Part shown: positions 62,410-64,000 of the stretch, piece by piece
Layout of the letters: every line of letters starts with the position of its first letter
Position numbering within the stretch: position 1 is the stretch's first letter
Assembly: GCF_020687205.1 (NCBI RefSeq)
Contig: NZ_JAJEQE010000002.1
Coordinates: 1-64,000, forward strand
Direction: 5' to 3'
From: Hominisplanchenecus faecis
GTDB lineage: Bacteria > Bacillota > Clostridia > Lachnospirales > Lachnospiraceae
Length of the DNA stretch: 64,000 bases
Notes under the pieces: generated by a model
What the model was told of the DNA's origin: nothing
What the model saw: only the letters and a program-made list of their open reading frames with translations
Databases searched by the model: none
Made by a program: the position numbers and the translations under genes

Positions 62410-64000
62410 ATGAAACAACGGATCTATCGAAACTATTTCTGGGTTGCACTTACAACGATACTGATTGTATCGTTTGTTTTTGTATTTTCTTATAATCGAA
62501 CGATTCATGATCAGAAAGAGGAAGGGATGCGGGAAGAGGCAGAATTCATTTCTGCACTTCTGGAAAAGCAAGGAGATGCAGATGTCGATTTTCAGGCGGC
62601 AGCCGGAAAGACAGACTTTCGCATCACCCTGATCGCTGAAAATGGTATGGTGTTGTATGACAATAAAGTCAAAGATGTATCGGGCATGGAAAATCATGCA
62701 AAACGGCCGGAAATCTTAAAAGCCAGCAAGAACGGTGAAGGTTCCAGCAGCCGTATTTCCAGTACGATCCAGTCGGAGACTTATTATTATGCACGAAAAC
62801 TTTCCGACGGCAGATATCTGCGTCTTTCAAGTAAGGGACTGAGTATCTGGAGCGGGTTTGTACAGGTACTTCCGGCACTTACCGGAATCGCACTGTTTGT
62901 CATATTTATCACATTTCTGATCGCCCATTTCCTTACCAGAAATATCGTAGAAGCGATCAACGGCATTGATCTGGAAAATCCGATGGAGCATCTTGTATTT
63001 CCGGAGCTTGGCGTTTTGCAGAAACGGCTTGGTTTTCAGAATCGAAAAATCCAGACGCAGATGCAAAATATGAAAGAACAGGAGTATAAATTAACTGCAA
63101 TTACGGAAAATATGAATGAAGGGCTCATTATGCTGGATGCAGACCGCAGGATTCAGTATATGAACCAGAGCTGCCAGGATCTGTTTGAAGTATCCGGAAG
63201 CAAATTTATCGGGCAGACTATTTCCGGATTCTGTGACAGCATTCCGATGCAGGAGGTAGTAGAATCTGCACTGAAAGGAAATGTTCATACTGCCATGCAG
63301 GAACTGGATCATAAAAAAGTTCAGTATTTTGGAAATCCAATCCTGGAAAATCAAAAAATTCAGGGAATTATCATTCTGGTCCTGGATATTACTGAACGGG
63401 AGCGGACAGAGCGGATGCGAAAAGAATTTTCGGCAAATGTTTCACATGAACTGAAGACACCGCTGACTTCCATCTCTGGTTTTGCTGAGCTGATGGAGAA
63501 TCATCTGGTTGCACCAGAAGATGTGCCGGAGTTTGCCGCCAAAATACACAGGGAATCCGAGAGACTGCTGACGCTTGTAAATGATATTATCAAAGTCAGT
63601 CAGCTGGATGACAAGGAAGTATATTATGGAAAAGAGAATATAGATCTGCTGTCTTTTGCAAAAGAGGTCTGTGACCGCCTGGAACCGATGGCACAGAGCC
63701 GGAACGTTACGGTTGAACTTTCCGGAGATGCTGTTTTGTATCTCGCGTCCAGGCAGCTGATGAATGATCTGTTTTATAATCTGATCGAAAATGGAATCAA
63801 ATACAACAAGCCAAACGGAAAACTGTGGGTTACGGTCAGCGAAAAGAAAGGACATCCGTGTATCAGTGTGAAGGATACCGGGATCGGTGTGCCGATGAAA
63901 TATCAGAGCCGGATTTTTGAACGGTTTTTCCGTGTGGATAAAAGTCATTCAAAACAGACGGGCGGAACAGGTCTTGGACTGTCCATTGTCAAACATGTGG
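62410..64000 (+). CDS. PhoR-like sensor histidine kinase (partial, runs off the window)
   Basis: The frame from ATG 62410 stays open to the window end, giving at least 530 residues. Two membrane segments (about 11-28 and 151-175) flank a short extracellular domain (30-150). A PAS domain follows (about 225-325: ITENMNEGLIMLDADRRIQY), then HisKA with ANVSHELKTPLTSISGF (His near 345) and HATPase_c with LIENGIKYN, DTGIGVP, FFRVDKSHS and GGTGLGLSIVKHV. Only the final residues are missing. This is the PhoR layout; it pairs with the upstream regulator and probably senses envelope or phosphate status with the Na/Pi-PhoU protein. Confidence 0.92.
   Translation, partial: MKQRIYRNYFWVALTTILIVSFVFVFSYNRTIHDQKEEGMREEAEFISALLEKQGDADVDFQAAAGKTDFRITLIAENGMVLYDNKVKDVSGMENHAKRPEILKASKNGEGSSSRISSTIQSETYYYARKLSDGRYLRLSSKGLSIWSGFVQVLPALTGIALFVIFITFLIAHFLTRNIVEAINGIDLENPMEHLVFPELGVLQKRLGFQNRKIQTQMQNMKEQEYKLTAITENMNEGLIMLDADRRIQYMNQSCQDLFEVSGSKFIGQTISGFCDSIPMQEVVESALKGNVHTAMQELDHKKVQYFGNPILENQKIQGIIILVLDITERERTERMRKEFSANVSHELKTPLTSISGFAELMENHLVAPEDVPEFAAKIHRESERLLTLVNDIIKVSQLDDKEVYYGKENIDLLSFAKEVCDRLEPMAQSRNVTVELSGDAVLYLASRQLMNDLFYNLIENGIKYNKPNGKLWVTVSEKKGHPCISVKDTGIGVPMKYQSRIFERFFRVDKSHSKQTGGTGLGLSIVKHV

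Overview
The window looks like a chromosomal segment of a spore-forming, fermentative, low-to-mid GC Gram-positive anaerobe of the Lachnospiraceae (Clostridia; a Blautia, Coprococcus or [Ruminococcus]-like gut commensal). The grounds are pyruvate formate-lyase with its activase under a Rex-type operator, an alpha/beta small acid-soluble spore protein, a DUF6465-type Lys/Ala/Glu-rich protein, BspA-like leucine-rich surface modules, a large secreted GH84 glycosidase, and clostridial gene order (dgt-dnaG-rpoD-trmK-nif3; Asp23-fakA-recG). No prophage, insertion sequence, tRNA, 16S/23S rRNA or CRISPR array was found. The genus is an inference.

Layout. 1-4.8 kb: a DegV/FakB-like lipid-binding protein, a small membrane protein, then pflB-pflA. 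4.9-13.7 kb is the most accessory part: a secreted metallo-beta-lactamase-fold protein, a large XRE-type regulator with a leftover tail of a second copy, a secreted leucine-rich surface protein, a MITE-like palindromic element, an orphan nucleotidyltransferase (MNT) gene, an isochorismatase-family hydrolase, enolase, a highly palindromic repeat and a LysR regulator. 13.9-20 kb: divergent argG and argCJBD sharing a control region with two ARG boxes. 20.5-34 kb: one long co-directional run: comEA-like lipoprotein, two-component system, GerMN lipoprotein, comEC, dgt, dnaG, rpoD, trmK, nif3-like and a nucleoside kinase. 34-38.4 kb: an LTA-synthase-type sulfatase, RNase P RNA, pyrBI and a small membrane protein. 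38.4-43.7 kb: folate operon folC-folE-HD protein-folP-folBK, overlapping pheA. 43.7-48.8 kb: DUF815 ATPase, Ppx/GppA and polyphosphate kinase. 48.9-53.7 kb: the 1620-residue GH84 surface enzyme. 54-64 kb: rpmB, Asp23, fakA, recG, the DUF6465 protein, SASP, a divergent methylglyoxal synthase, a Na/Pi transporter and a PhoB/PhoR-like pair whose kinase runs off the window end.

Themes. Phosphate handling recurs (ppx-ppk1, Na/Pi transporter next to a PhoBR-like pair, an MgsA homologue). A FakB-like and a FakA-like protein lie at opposite ends of the window. Two secreted proteins 44 kb apart share the same C-terminal leucine-rich module. The least explained items are the MgsA homologue lacking most usual catalytic residues, the RR-HK-GerMN lipoprotein trio placed between comEA and comEC, the HD protein in the folate operon slot, the duplicated regulator tail, and two families of small palindromic repeats.
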